The notes beneath the pieces are model-generated. The model did not search any database and was not told the origin of the DNA. It saw only the letters and a list, made by a program, of their open reading frames with translations. Of a DNA stretch of 48,299 nucleotides, positions 35,957-44,992 are shown piece by piece (position 1 is the stretch's first letter; every line of letters starts with the position of its first letter). The translations under genes and the position numbers were made by a program. The DNA lies in assembly GCA_038101125.1 (NCBI GenBank), contig JAYNVZ010000008.1, positions 1 to 48,299 of the forward strand, in the 5' to 3' direction. Source of the stretch: GCA-2698665 sp038101125 (GTDB lineage: Bacteria > Pseudomonadota > Gammaproteobacteria > GCA-002705445 > GCA-002716945).

Positions 35957-36574
35957 TTAATCCAATTTTATTTTTTCTAAAAGTTTATTTATTTCTTTTC
36001 TATTAAGCTTATATGATGTTTTGTTCACAATGAGCATCGATGTAATTTTCTCAATTAATTCTATCTCTACTAGACCATTTTGTTTCAAAGTTTGCCCAGA
36101 TTCTACAAGATCAACTACCACGTCGGATAATCCTAGAACTGCTGCTAATTCAATAGATCCATAGAGTTTGAGCACAGAACATGGCAAGCCTTTACTCTGG
36201 AAGAATTTTTTAGTGATTACAGGGTATTTTGTTGCAACTTTCATATTGTTTTGTAAAGTAACTCCACTCTTTCCTGCAACAACTAATCTGCATGCAGCAA
36301 TATTTAGATCTGCTATGCGTATATGATTATTTAAGTTAGATTCAGATAGGGTATCTTTCCCTACAATACCAAAGTCAACTTTACCTGACTCAATATAAAT
36401 AGGAACATCGCTGGCTCTTACTATTATTATCTCTAAATTTTTATAATTAGTTTCAAATATTAACTTACGAGATGTAAATGGAGATTCAAGACATTCTATG
36501 CCTGAGGCGCTTAATATTTCAAGCGCTTCTTCAAGAATTCTTCCTTTTGATATTGCTAATAATAATTTCTTCAT
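35957..36574 (-). CDS. hisG: ATP phosphoribosyltransferase, short form
   Basis: First step of histidine synthesis. At 205 residues it is the short HisG type, with only the catalytic bilobal core (AISKGRILEEAL, VDFGIVGKDTL, VVDLVESGQTLKQNGL) and no C-terminal regulatory domain. Short HisG works with HisZ, so a hisZ gene is expected elsewhere in the genome. It sits six bases after murA. Confidence 0.95.
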   Translation of the reverse strand: MKKLLLAISKGRILEEALEILSASGIECLESPFTSRKLIFETNYKNLEIIIVRASDVPIYIESGKVDFGIVGKDTLSESNLNNHIRIADLNIAACRLVVAGKSGVTLQNNMKVATKYPVITKKFFQSKGLPCSVLKLYGSIELAAVLGLSDVVVDLVESGQTLKQNGLVEIELIEKITSMLIVNKTSYKLNRKEINKLLEKIKLD

Positions 36575-36579
36575 ATTTT

Positions 36580-37842
36580 TTACATTGGCTCTCTACTAAT
36601 ATCAGCGCCAAGTTGCTTTAATTTCTCTTCTATGCAATCATATCCTCGGTCAATATGATATATTCTCTCAATTTCGGTGGTTCCTTCAGCCGCTAAGCCA
36701 ACTAAAATTAAACTAGCAGAAGCCCTCAAATCTGTTGCCATTACCGGCGCACCTACCAAGTTATCAACACCTGATATTATCGCACAATTCTTCTCCAACC
36801 TAATTTCTGCCCCCATTCTAGTCATTTCTTGTACATGCATAAAGCGGTTTTCAAATATATTTTCTTTTATTATGCTTGTCCCATCCGCTATTGTATTTAA
36901 TGCTGTGATTTGTGCTTGCATATCTGTTGGAAATAATGGGTATGCACCTGTTTCAATATTCACAGGTTTAGGCTTTACACCTTTCATGTCCAATGTGATT
37001 GAAGTTTTGGATGATGAAATTTTAGCTCCAGATTCTTTTAGTTTTTGAATTATTGTCTCGACATGCTCAGGTATTGTATTCTTAACAGTAATTTTACCAC
37101 CCGTAATTGCAGCTGCTACGAGAAAAGTCCCTGTTTCAATTCTATCTGGCAAAGCGCTATAAGAGATTCCTTTAAGTTCTGAGACACCTTTGATTTTGAT
37201 AGTATCTGTGCCATGACCTGTTATTGACGCTCCCATTTCATTTAAAAAATTACCCAAGTCAACGACCTCAGGTTCTTTTGCAGCATTATAAATAACCGTA
37301 TTTCCCTCAGCTAAAGTCGAAGCCATTAAAATATTCTCAGTGCCAGTAACTGTTGATTTTGGAAAGTTTATATCTGTACCAATTAGTTTTGTTGTTGTGG
37401 CAATTATATAGCCATTTTCTATTTTTATTGAAGCGCCCATCCTAGTCAGTGCATCCAAATGCATTTCTACAGGTCTTGTACCGATAGCACAACCTCCTGG
37501 TAATGACACTTTTGCTTGTCCAAATTTTGCTAATAATGGACCTAAAACTAATATTGATGATCTCATAGTTTTAACGAGATCATATGGAGCATAAAAATTC
37601 TTAATTGTTGAGGGGTCAAGATCGATATTCATATTATCATCGAGGGTTACACTCACTCCCATTGATCTTAATAACCTAACTGTTGTCGTTACATCATGAA
37701 GATGTGGAATATTTTTTAATACGACACTTCCGCTGCTAGCCATGACAGATGCGCATAACATAGGCAGAACAGCATTTTTAGCACCGGAAACTGTTACTTC
37801 ACCATTTAAAGGCACCGTGCCATTTATTATTAATTTATCCAT
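36580..37842 (-). CDS. murA: UDP-N-acetylglucosamine 1-carboxyvinyltransferase
   Basis: Commits UDP-GlcNAc to peptidoglycan. The 420-residue protein has the active-site cysteine in SLPGGCAIGTRPVEMHL (near residue 117, the Cys targeted by fosfomycin in other bacteria), together with SGAKNAVLPML at the N-terminus and the C-terminal DLRASASLILVGLAAEG. The usual neighbour ibaG/bolA is not upstream; the divergent RND gene is. Confidence 0.97.
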   Translation of the reverse strand: MDKLIINGTVPLNGEVTVSGAKNAVLPMLCASVMASSGSVVLKNIPHLHDVTTTVRLLRSMGVSVTLDDNMNIDLDPSTIKNFYAPYDLVKTMRSSILVLGPLLAKFGQAKVSLPGGCAIGTRPVEMHLDALTRMGASIKIENGYIIATTTKLIGTDINFPKSTVTGTENILMASTLAEGNTVIYNAAKEPEVVDLGNFLNEMGASITGHGTDTIKIKGVSELKGISYSALPDRIETGTFLVAAAITGGKITVKNTIPEHVETIIQKLKESGAKISSSKTSITLDMKGVKPKPVNIETGAYPLFPTDMQAQITALNTIADGTSIIKENIFENRFMHVQEMTRMGAEIRLEKNCAIISGVDNLVGAPVMATDLRASASLILVGLAAEGTTEIERIYHIDRGYDCIEEKLKQLGADISREPM

Positions 37843-37863
37843 ATTTATCTTTTAAAAGGTTCT

Positions 37864-37891
37864 TTGATTAGATATTCTAAAATCTTATACA
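37864..37891 (+). promoter_or_regulatory. promoter of the RND transporter gene
   Basis: TTGATT (37864-37869), 16-bp spacer, TATACA (37886-37891). The expected start is about 37898, only four bases before the ATG at 37902, so the transcript would be nearly leaderless. Confidence 0.6.
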
Positions 37892-37901
37892 GAATAATGC
37901 C

Positions 37902-40356
37902 ATGATTAAAAATATTTCACACATATATTTACATTACATCCTAAATTATCCTAAATATGTAATTGTATTAATGATACTTATGCTTGGAATAATGATAACA
38001 AATATTCCAAATTTTAAATTGGATGCATCTGCTGATTCTCTAATATTGGAAAATGACAAGGACTTAGCAAAATATAGAAATATAATCCAAGATTATGGTA
38101 CTAATGACTTCATTGTAATGACGCTCTCTCCAAATAATGGAGATATATTTGATGAAGAAAATATAAGCATCATTAAAAGTCTCAAAAAAAAGATATTGTC
38201 TATTGATAATGTTGAATCTGTAATTTCATTAATTGATGTTCCATTGGTAGAAAGCTCCGATACTCCTCTCATAGAAATGATCAATAATGTGCCTACATTA
38301 TTATCGAATAATACAGATAAAATTAAAGCTAAAAAAGAAATTTTAGATAGCCCAATTTATAAGAACTTAATAATATCTGAGGATGGGACTACAACTGCGC
38401 TGCAAATTAATTTAAGCTCCAATCATGAGCTACTAGCACTAAACAAAATCAGAGCTTCTTTGGTATCCAAGAAAATTAGTGGTGATATTACATCATCAGA
38501 AGTATTGAGACTTGAAACAATCAAATCTGAATATAAAACGCTTATATGACAAACAAATTCATAATCTTCTCAAGCAGGCTAGAGATGTTCAGAAGGAATT
38601 CATGGAAATACATGACATTGAATTACGCATGGGTGGAATTCCAATGATTGCAGATGACATGATATTATATGTTAAAAATGATTTAATAAATTTTGGTTTA
38701 GGTGTATTCATATTTATTGTGCTAACTTTGATAGTTATCTTTAGATCAATAAAATGGGTTGTGCTTCCAGTGTTAAGTTGCATCTATGCCGTTATTTTTA
38801 TGATAGGTTTGTTGGGCCTATTAAATTGGGAAGTAACAGTAATATCATCTAATTTTATTTCATTGATGCTTATTCTTACCCTTTCCATGAATATCCATTT
38901 GATTGTCCGTTATAGACAGATTAGTTCAGAATCGTCGGAACAAGTTGAAGCTGTCTATGAAACAACGAAACAGATGGTTTGGCCATGTCTTTATACAGCC
39001 CTGACAACTATAGTTGCATTTGCTTCCTTGGTTCTAAGTGACATTAAACCTGTAATAGATTTTGGTTACATGATGACTCTAGGATTAATTGTAACCTTTA
39101 TAACTACATTTTTTCTATTTCCAAGCATCTTATGTTTACTTAAAAAAAATAATGAAAATACTTCAAAAACTACTGCTTTTGCATTTACGAAGTTTTTAGC
39201 AGATATCACAGTCAAGAAAGGTTCTTCTATAACAACAATTAGTATTTTTATATTAATTTTAACAATATATGGCATATCTCAATTAAAAGTTGAAAATAGT
39301 TTTATTAATTATTTCAAAACTAATACAGAAATTTATAAAGGTATGAAAAAGATAGACGATAAATTGGGTGGGACAACTCCATTAGAGATAATAATTCAAT
39401 TTCAGGAAGATGATGCATCTAATGATGTGTCAGATGATTATGGTCTAGATTTATTGGATGAAGAGGAGGCTGATGTAAGTCAACAATGGTTTACCAAGAA
39501 TAAAATTAATAAAATAAAAAAAGTTCATGATTATATAGACTCATTATCAGAGACTGGGAAAGTTTTGTCTTTGGCATCAACAGTAAGAGTTGCGGAAAAA
39601 TTAAATGAAGGTAAAGAATTAGATAGCCTAGAACTAGCTTTATTATACAAAAGAGTTCCAAAAAGCGTCAAAGATGTCGCGATTAGTCCCTATGTATCAT
39701 TTGAAAGGAATCAAGCGAGAATAAATGTCAGAATATTAGACTCTAATCCAGATTTGAGGAGAGATAATCTCATTCGTAAAATCGAAGATGACATGTTAAA
39801 TAAACTAGGATTCAATAGAGATTCATTTTATTTAACTGGGGTATTGGTATTATACAATAATATGCTTCAAAGCTTATTTAATTCACAAATTTTATCTATG
39901 GGTTTTGTGATGATTGGCATAACCGTCATGTTTTTGATACTTTTTAAATCTCTATCCTTAGCGGTAATAGGGATTATACCAAACCTGCTAGCTGCTGGTT
40001 TTGTTTTAGGGCTAATGGGTCTGATTAAACTTCCTCTAGATATGATGACAATAACAATTGCTGCTATTGCTATAGGTATAGCAGTTGATAACAGCATACA
40101 TTATATTTATAGGTTTAGAGAAGAATACAATAAGACAAAAAACTACAGCGAATCAGTCTATCGATCACATGACAGCATTGGTAGGGCAATATTTTTCACC
40201 GGTATAACCATAATTTTTGGTTTTTCAATACTTGTGCTATCAAATTTTATTCCAACCATTATCTTTGGCTTACTAACTGGACTTGCAATGTTTATTGCAT
40301 TAGTAGCGGTATTAACACTATTACCTAAACTACTCATTTCTTTTAAACCATTTTAA
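37902..40356 (+). CDS. RND/MMPL-family lipid transporter-like protein, frameshifted in this assembly
   Basis: Two overlapping frames make one RND protein of about 815 residues. Frame one runs from 37902 to a TGA at 38547-38549; frame two (+1) continues from LYDKQIHNLLKQ to 40356. The halves each have a helix, a large periplasmic domain and a helix bundle. Visible parts include GGIPMIADDMI, a bundle with SIKWVVLPVLSC, an acidic insert DLLDEEEADVSQ and a second bundle with AVDNSIHYIYRFREE. It resembles COG1033 and HpnN-type exporters. The break is one extra base between about 38535 and 38547; sequence error, mutation or recoding are all possible. It stands where mlaFEDB is found in relatives. 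Confidence 0.85.
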
Positions 40357-40370
40357 ATTTATTAATTTAA
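40353..40370. repeat. A/T-only inverted repeat between convergent stops
   Basis: TTAAATT and AATTTAA form seven pairs around TATT, overlapping the stop of the RND gene and 3 bases before the mlaC stop. It contains no G or C and no U tract, so it is at best a weak hairpin. Confidence 0.35.
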
Positions 40371-40372
40371 GA

Positions 40373-40963
40373 TTATCGTTTATCTTCCAATTCTTCTATT
40401 AAAGAGTCAATTCCATCTCTTTCAATATGACTTTTAAAATCTGATCTATAATTTTTAATGAGACTTATTCCATCGATATTAATGTCATAAACTTTCCATC
40501 CTGAAGATTTATTAAGTTTTAGGCTATAATTAACACTCAATTCTCCTTCATTGAGAAGATAAACTGACTTTACTCTTGCTATATCTGGGCGTTTACCTTT
40601 CTTATAAGGCAAAAACTTTATTTTTTCACCATCAAAACTTGTTAGCGACTTCATATATGTTTTAACCATGAGGCTTCTAAAAGCTTGTTGAAATTTCATA
40701 CGAAGGGTTGGACTCATAGATGTCCAGTTATTTTTACCTAATACAATTTTTGACATAAGTTCGATATCAAGTTTTGGTATAACTAATTCATCAACTTTTG
40801 TCCTTAGATAATTTTCATCACTGTCTAGGCTAGCTTTATTTTCTGATATAAACTCTGATATTTCTTTTACGCTATTTTTCAGAAATACATCTGGACTATC
40901 ACTAGCAAATGAATATGAAGAAAAAAGAATAAAAATAGCAATTATGTATTTAAGTATTTTCAT
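40373..40963 (-). CDS. mlaC: MlaC/Ttg2D-type periplasmic phospholipid-binding protein
   Basis: A 196-residue secreted protein with signal peptide MKILKYIIAIFILFSSYSFA. The Tol_tol_Ttg2 fold is recognised by ELMSKIVLGKNNWTSMSP, QQAFRSLMVKTYMKSL and the C-terminal WKVYDINIDGISLIKNYRSDF. MlaC shuttles phospholipid between MlaA at the outer membrane and MlaFEDB at the inner membrane. It lies alone on minus between the RND gene and mlaA; no mlaD, mlaE, mlaF or mlaB is present here. The hopanoid-cluster HpnM protein is in the same family, so partner choice is open. Confidence 0.9.
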   Translation of the reverse strand: MKILKYIIAIFILFSSYSFASDSPDVFLKNSVKEISEFISENKASLDSDENYLRTKVDELVIPKLDIELMSKIVLGKNNWTSMSPTLRMKFQQAFRSLMVKTYMKSLTSFDGEKIKFLPYKKGKRPDIARVKSVYLLNEGELSVNYSLKLNKSSGWKVYDINIDGISLIKNYRSDFKSHIERDGIDSLIEELEDKR

Positions 40964-41013
40964 AGTTACAGGTATAATACCAATATTATAGGAAATTAAT
41001 TAAATATATTTAA
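40950..41013. promoter_or_regulatory. candidate divergent mlaC/mlaA promoters
   Basis: A plus TATAAT (40973-40978) and a minus TATAAT (40990-40985) lie close together in the 59-bp divergent space, with weak -35 matches. The palindrome GGTATAATACC (40971-40981) overlaps the plus -10 and could bind a regulator. Tentative. Confidence 0.35.
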
Positions 41014-41022
41014 GCAATAATT

Positions 41023-41766
41023 ATGAAATATTCAAAAATTGATCAATTTTTACCAAAGCACTCAATTTTATCCTCTATTATTTTAGTATTTTTATTATCT
41101 AGTTGCAGCACAACAGGTAGTTCTAAAAATGATCCGCTAGAGCCTTTTAATAGAGCGATGTTTGAGTTTAATGAAGTTGTAGATGATAATGTCTTAGAAC
41201 CTGTTGCAAAAACATATAAATATATAACTCCGGATCCCATTGAAACTGGAGTATCAAATTTTTTTAGTAATATTGGAGAAGTGAGCACGATAGCGAACGA
41301 TGTATTCCAGTTTAAATTTCAACAAGCTGGTTATGATTTTCTTAGATTCTCTATAAATACCACTATAGGAATTCTTGGTATTTTCGATGTTGCTACGCCT
41401 ATGGGATTGAAAAAAAATAAGGAAGACTTTGGGCAAACTTTGGGTTACTGGGGTGTGCCACAAGGGCCTTACTTAGTATTACCTTTTTTTGGATCAAGCT
41501 CCTTTAGAGATGCTCCAGGTTTATATGCAGATAGACAAATTTCGCCTGTAGAACAGCTTCATAATAAAGAAGAGCTTGCATTAGATACTTTGAATATAAT
41601 TGATATACGCGCAAGACTACTAAGAGCAACAAAAATACTTGATACTGCCGCTAAAGATAAATATATCTTCATCAGAGAATCTTATCTGCAAAAGCGTGAA
41701 TCCATGGTTAATGATGGAGAATCGGAAGAAGATTTTGAAATTGATGTAATAGGTGTAGATTATTAA
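41023..41766 (+). CDS. mlaA: MlaA/VacJ outer-membrane lipoprotein
   Basis: A 247-residue lipoprotein with a signal peptide ending in the lipobox LLSSC (Cys near residue 28). The family region DPLEPFNRAMFEFNEVVDD, EDFGQTLGYWGVPQGPYLVLPFFG and SSFRDAPGLYAD is intact. MlaA forms a donut in the outer membrane that removes mislocalised phospholipids and delivers them to MlaC. In E. coli mlaA lies apart from the mla operon; here it is adjacent to mlaC. The acidic tail is common. Confidence 0.95.
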   Translation: MKYSKIDQFLPKHSILSSIILVFLLSSCSTTGSSKNDPLEPFNRAMFEFNEVVDDNVLEPVAKTYKYITPDPIETGVSNFFSNIGEVSTIANDVFQFKFQQAGYDFLRFSINTTIGILGIFDVATPMGLKKNKEDFGQTLGYWGVPQGPYLVLPFFGSSSFRDAPGLYADRQISPVEQLHNKEELALDTLNIIDIRARLLRATKILDTAAKDKYIFIRESYLQKRESMVNDGESEEDFEIDVIGVDY

Positions 41767-41786
41767 GCTTTAACATAAGTCTCCTT

Positions 41787-42761
41787 ATGACAATCACAGT
41801 CTTTTTATTATTTGTTTTGGGTCTAGCACTGATCAGCTATGGAGCAAATGTGCTTGTTTCATCTACTGAGAATATCTCAAAAAAATATAATATCTCTTAT
41901 TTTTTATCTAGTTTTATTTTTATTGGCTTAGCTACATCTTCTCCTGAAATATTTATCTCGATCATATCCAGTCTCGACGGTAAATCTAATATAGCTATTG
42001 GTAATGCATTAGGATCAAACATTGCAAATATCGCATTTGTATTTGCTATAAGTTGTTTGTTTCTTAAAAAAGATATATTACATGTTAATCGATTTATTGA
42101 TCGAGAAACATATGGTTTCATGTTTATTCTTATAATAATTTCTATGCTAGTATTTTTAATACTTAAAGACGGCATGATCTTGGTTAATGAGGCTATACTT
42201 TTAATAATTTCTTTTTTTATACTTATATTTTTATATAAGAAATTCTTCTACCAAGATTCAAAAAATTATAAAAAGTTAGAATCAGAAGATTCAAAAAGTA
42301 ATACGAGGGTATTTGCAAGCCTGATATTAGGATTACTAACTCTTTTAGTTGGAACTGAGTTATTGTTAAACAGTAGTGTTATAGTTGCGAAACATTATGG
42401 TATATCAAATTACGTAATAGGCCTTTCAATTACTGCAATAGGCTCGAGTATTCCTGAATTAGCATCAAGCATCGAGTCTGCTAGAAAGAAAAATATTGAT
42501 TTTATAATTGGAAATATTCTTGGGTCTAATATATTTAATTTTACTATAGTAATAAGTCTAGCTGGTTTATTTTCATATGTGCTCCCTAAACCTCTATATT
42601 TTGCAGATTTATTACGAGATATAATTATGATCCTAATTACAATGGTGAGCTTTTATATTATAATAAAAAATCATAATTATTTATTTAGTAAGATTTTATG
42701 TACACTATTACTTGGATTATTCACAATGTATCAAATTAGTTTGTATGGTGTAAGTTTATGA
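41787..42761 (+). CDS. yrbG: calcium/sodium antiporter of the CaCA family
   Basis: A 324-residue membrane protein with two inverted repeats, each carrying the CaCA alpha-motif: GLATSSPEIFISIIS with GNALGSNIANI (about residues 48-86), and AIGSSIPELASS with GNILGSNIFNF in the second half. YrbG heads the yrbG-kdsD-kdsC run in E. coli as well. The ion specificity is not shown by the sequence. It overlaps kdsD by four bases. Confidence 0.93.
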   Translation: MTITVFLLFVLGLALISYGANVLVSSTENISKKYNISYFLSSFIFIGLATSSPEIFISIISSLDGKSNIAIGNALGSNIANIAFVFAISCLFLKKDILHVNRFIDRETYGFMFILIIISMLVFLILKDGMILVNEAILLIISFFILIFLYKKFFYQDSKNYKKLESEDSKSNTRVFASLILGLLTLLVGTELLLNSSVIVAKHYGISNYVIGLSITAIGSSIPELASSIESARKKNIDFIIGNILGSNIFNFTIVISLAGLFSYVLPKPLYFADLLRDIIMILITMVSFYIIIKNHNYLFSKILCTLLLGLFTMYQISLYGVSL

Positions 42762-43726
42762 GAAATATCAACAAAGGATCTATTGCCAAAAAAACAATCA
42801 AAAAAGAGGCTCAGGCATTAAATCAACTATCAAAAAAGATTGATCATAACTTTGAAAAAGCATGTGATATTTTATTGGCTTGTAAAGGCAAAATAATTAC
42901 AATTGGTCTTGGAAAATCTGGGCATGTTGCTAAAAAAGCATCTGCAACTTTTTCAAGCACAGGCAGTCCTTCGATATTCCTACATGCTGCAGAAGCATTG
43001 CATGGTGATATGGGTTTGGTTGAGAAATCTGATGTTGTTATATTTTACTCAAACTCTGGTGAAACAAAAGAACTATTACTTTTATTGCCCTTATTCAAGA
43101 TTCTTAAAATCCCGCTAATTACCATAACGGGCAATAAAAGATCGACACTTTCTAAAAACTCAAATGTGGTAATAGATTCTGGGGTCAAATCTGAAGCATG
43201 TCCTCTAGATTTAGCTCCTACCTCTAGCGTTATATCTGCTATAGCAATGTCAGATGCACTTGCGATTACTCTTTTAGAGTGTAGAGGTTTTACATCTAAA
43301 GACTTTGCGAAATCACATCCTCAAGGAAGTTTAGGTAAAAGACTCCTTCGTAAATCTGAAGATATAATGTTTACTAAGAAATTACCTTATGTTTACAAGG
43401 ACCTACCTTTGATGAAAGCCATTGATGTAGTTATGAGATATAATTATGGTATTGTCATAATATTGAATGCTTCAAAACAACTCAAAGGAATATTTACCGA
43501 TGGCGATCTAAGGAGAGTGCTAAAAAAACACGATAATATTTCATCATTAAACTTATATAGCGTAATGACCAAAAAACCCTTGGTGGTCTCAGTAGATATC
43601 ATGGCAGCTGAAGCATTAAACATAATGGAAAAAAATGAGATAACTTCTTTAGTAGTTATTAATCATGATAAAACTGTAGCTGGCTTATTAACTCTTAATG
43701 AACTTCTGAGAAATGGAATTGAATAA
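42758..43726 (+). CDS. kdsD: D-arabinose 5-phosphate isomerase
   Basis: Converts ribulose 5-phosphate to arabinose 5-phosphate for Kdo. The N-terminal SIS domain has GLGKSGHVAKKASATFSSTG and YSNSGETKELL, followed by a DLAPTSSV segment; two CBS domains fill the C-terminal half (MKAIDVVMRYNYGIVII, FTDGDLRRVL). Length of 322 matches KdsD (328 in E. coli). It is followed directly by kdsC (TAATG). Confidence 0.96.
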   Translation: MRNINKGSIAKKTIKKEAQALNQLSKKIDHNFEKACDILLACKGKIITIGLGKSGHVAKKASATFSSTGSPSIFLHAAEALHGDMGLVEKSDVVIFYSNSGETKELLLLLPLFKILKIPLITITGNKRSTLSKNSNVVIDSGVKSEACPLDLAPTSSVISAIAMSDALAITLLECRGFTSKDFAKSHPQGSLGKRLLRKSEDIMFTKKLPYVYKDLPLMKAIDVVMRYNYGIVIILNASKQLKGIFTDGDLRRVLKKHDNISSLNLYSVMTKKPLVVSVDIMAAEALNIMEKNEITSLVVINHDKTVAGLLTLNELLRNGIE

Positions 43727-44274
43727 TGAACTACACTAAATATCATGAACAAATGAACTCTATCGATCAAAAAATAATTGAAAAAGCTAAAAATGTTCAA
43801 TTACTTATACTAGATGTGGACGGGGTATTAACTGATGGTGGAATTATATTAGATGAAAATGGTGCTGAATCAAAAAGGTTTTTTGCACAAGATGGGCATG
43901 GTTTGATGTTAGTTAGAAACTTAGATATTGAATTAGCAATAATTAGCGGCAGATATTCAAAAGCAGTAGAATACAGAGCTAAGGACCTTAAGTTTACAGA
44001 AGTTATACAGGGCTCAAGGGATAAATTAGGAGATTTTAAAGAAAGATTTTCAAAAAAATATAGTCTAGATCAAGTCTGCTTTGTTGGGGATGATATAGTG
44101 GATATTGAATTAATGGAAAAGGCAGGATTATCAATTACAGTGCCTAATGCGAACTATAATAAATTAGTTGATTACTCAGATTGGGTTACACCAAGATCTG
44201 GTGGTTTTGGCGCTGTTAGAGATGTTTGTGATTTGATTGTACTCGCAAAAAATGATAAAAAATCTAATAAATAA
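43726..44274 (+). CDS. kdsC: 3-deoxy-D-manno-octulosonate 8-phosphate phosphatase
   Basis: An HAD-family C0 phosphatase of 182 residues releasing Kdo from Kdo-8-phosphate. The nucleophile Asp is in LLILDVDGVLTDGG, motif II in IISGRYSKAVEYRA and motif III in FVGDDIVDIELME. The next gene lptC starts inside its last codons, suggesting coupled translation. Confidence 0.96.
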   Translation: MNYTKYHEQMNSIDQKIIEKAKNVQLLILDVDGVLTDGGIILDENGAESKRFFAQDGHGLMLVRNLDIELAIISGRYSKAVEYRAKDLKFTEVIQGSRDKLGDFKERFSKKYSLDQVCFVGDDIVDIELMEKAGLSITVPNANYNKLVDYSDWVTPRSGGFGAVRDVCDLIVLAKNDKKSNK

Positions 44275-44992
44275 TTTCCTTCTGAAATTTTCCAGGAAGA
44301 CTATTCTAATAAGTATAATAGTGTTATCGTTCTTTTTGTTAATTAATAATATTTTATCAGAAGCATTGAATTATAATTCGCTTAATAAAGACTCTAGTGT
44401 TTCTAATCATTTCTTAAATAATTTTGAAATGTCTGAAACAGATGTTAATGGACAATTAACATGGACGCTTTCTGGAGATAAGCTTGAAAAGTTTCCAAAT
44501 AGTTTACGATCAGAGGTCACAATGCCATTTATGAATATAAGATCATCTGAAAAATCATTTTGGATAATCCAAGCAGAGCATGCGATTGATCCTGACTCTC
44601 TTTTTAAAACAATATACTTAAAAGATAATGTAATATTTGATAAATATGATAACAATAGAGTAAATGAAGTTAATATAATAACGTCAAAAGCTATCATATA
44701 TCCTGATCAAGAAATTATAGAAACAAGTGAGTTTGCAACCATAACCACACCGAATTCTAAAACTTCTGGTAATGGAGTAATAGCGAATATGAAGATAGGG
44801 GAAATTAGAATACTTTCTAATGCAAAGAGGATATCAAATACTGATGAGCGTACTGAAGAATTAGAGGGCGAGACAATGCTGTATGATCTTAATAAAAAAA
44901 CATGGGTTTTGCTTAAAAAAGAAGGTCAAAATGATAAGATACAAATACAAAATAGAGTCAAGACTATCTTAAAAACTAAAAAGGCTAAATAA
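44252..44992 (+). CDS. lptC: LPS export protein LptC with C-terminal extension
   Basis: An inner-membrane bitopic protein (helix about residues 14-32) whose periplasmic beta-jellyroll transfers LPS from LptB2FG to LptA. The protein has about 246 residues from the ATG at 44252, against 191 in E. coli. The LptC match ends around GEIRILSNAKRI; roughly 50 further residues (ELEGETMLYDLNKKTWVLL and a Lys-rich end) look like one extra OstA/LptA-type strand. lptA, usually next, is missing: lptB starts in the last base of this gene. The TTG at 44237 could give five more residues. Confidence 0.88.
   Translation: MIKNLINNFLLKFSRKTILISIIVLSFFLLINNILSEALNYNSLNKDSSVSNHFLNNFEMSETDVNGQLTWTLSGDKLEKFPNSLRSEVTMPFMNIRSSEKSFWIIQAEHAIDPDSLFKTIYLKDNVIFDKYDNNRVNEVNIITSKAIIYPDQEIIETSEFATITTPNSKTSGNGVIANMKIGEIRILSNAKRISNTDERTEELEGETMLYDLNKKTWVLLKKEGQNDKIQIQNRVKTILKTKKAK

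Noticed and set aside
38541..38550. Programmed +1 frameshift site in the RND gene
   Set aside because: No prfB-like slip codon or upstream Shine-Dalgarno-like sequence is visible; a sequence error or mutation is simpler.
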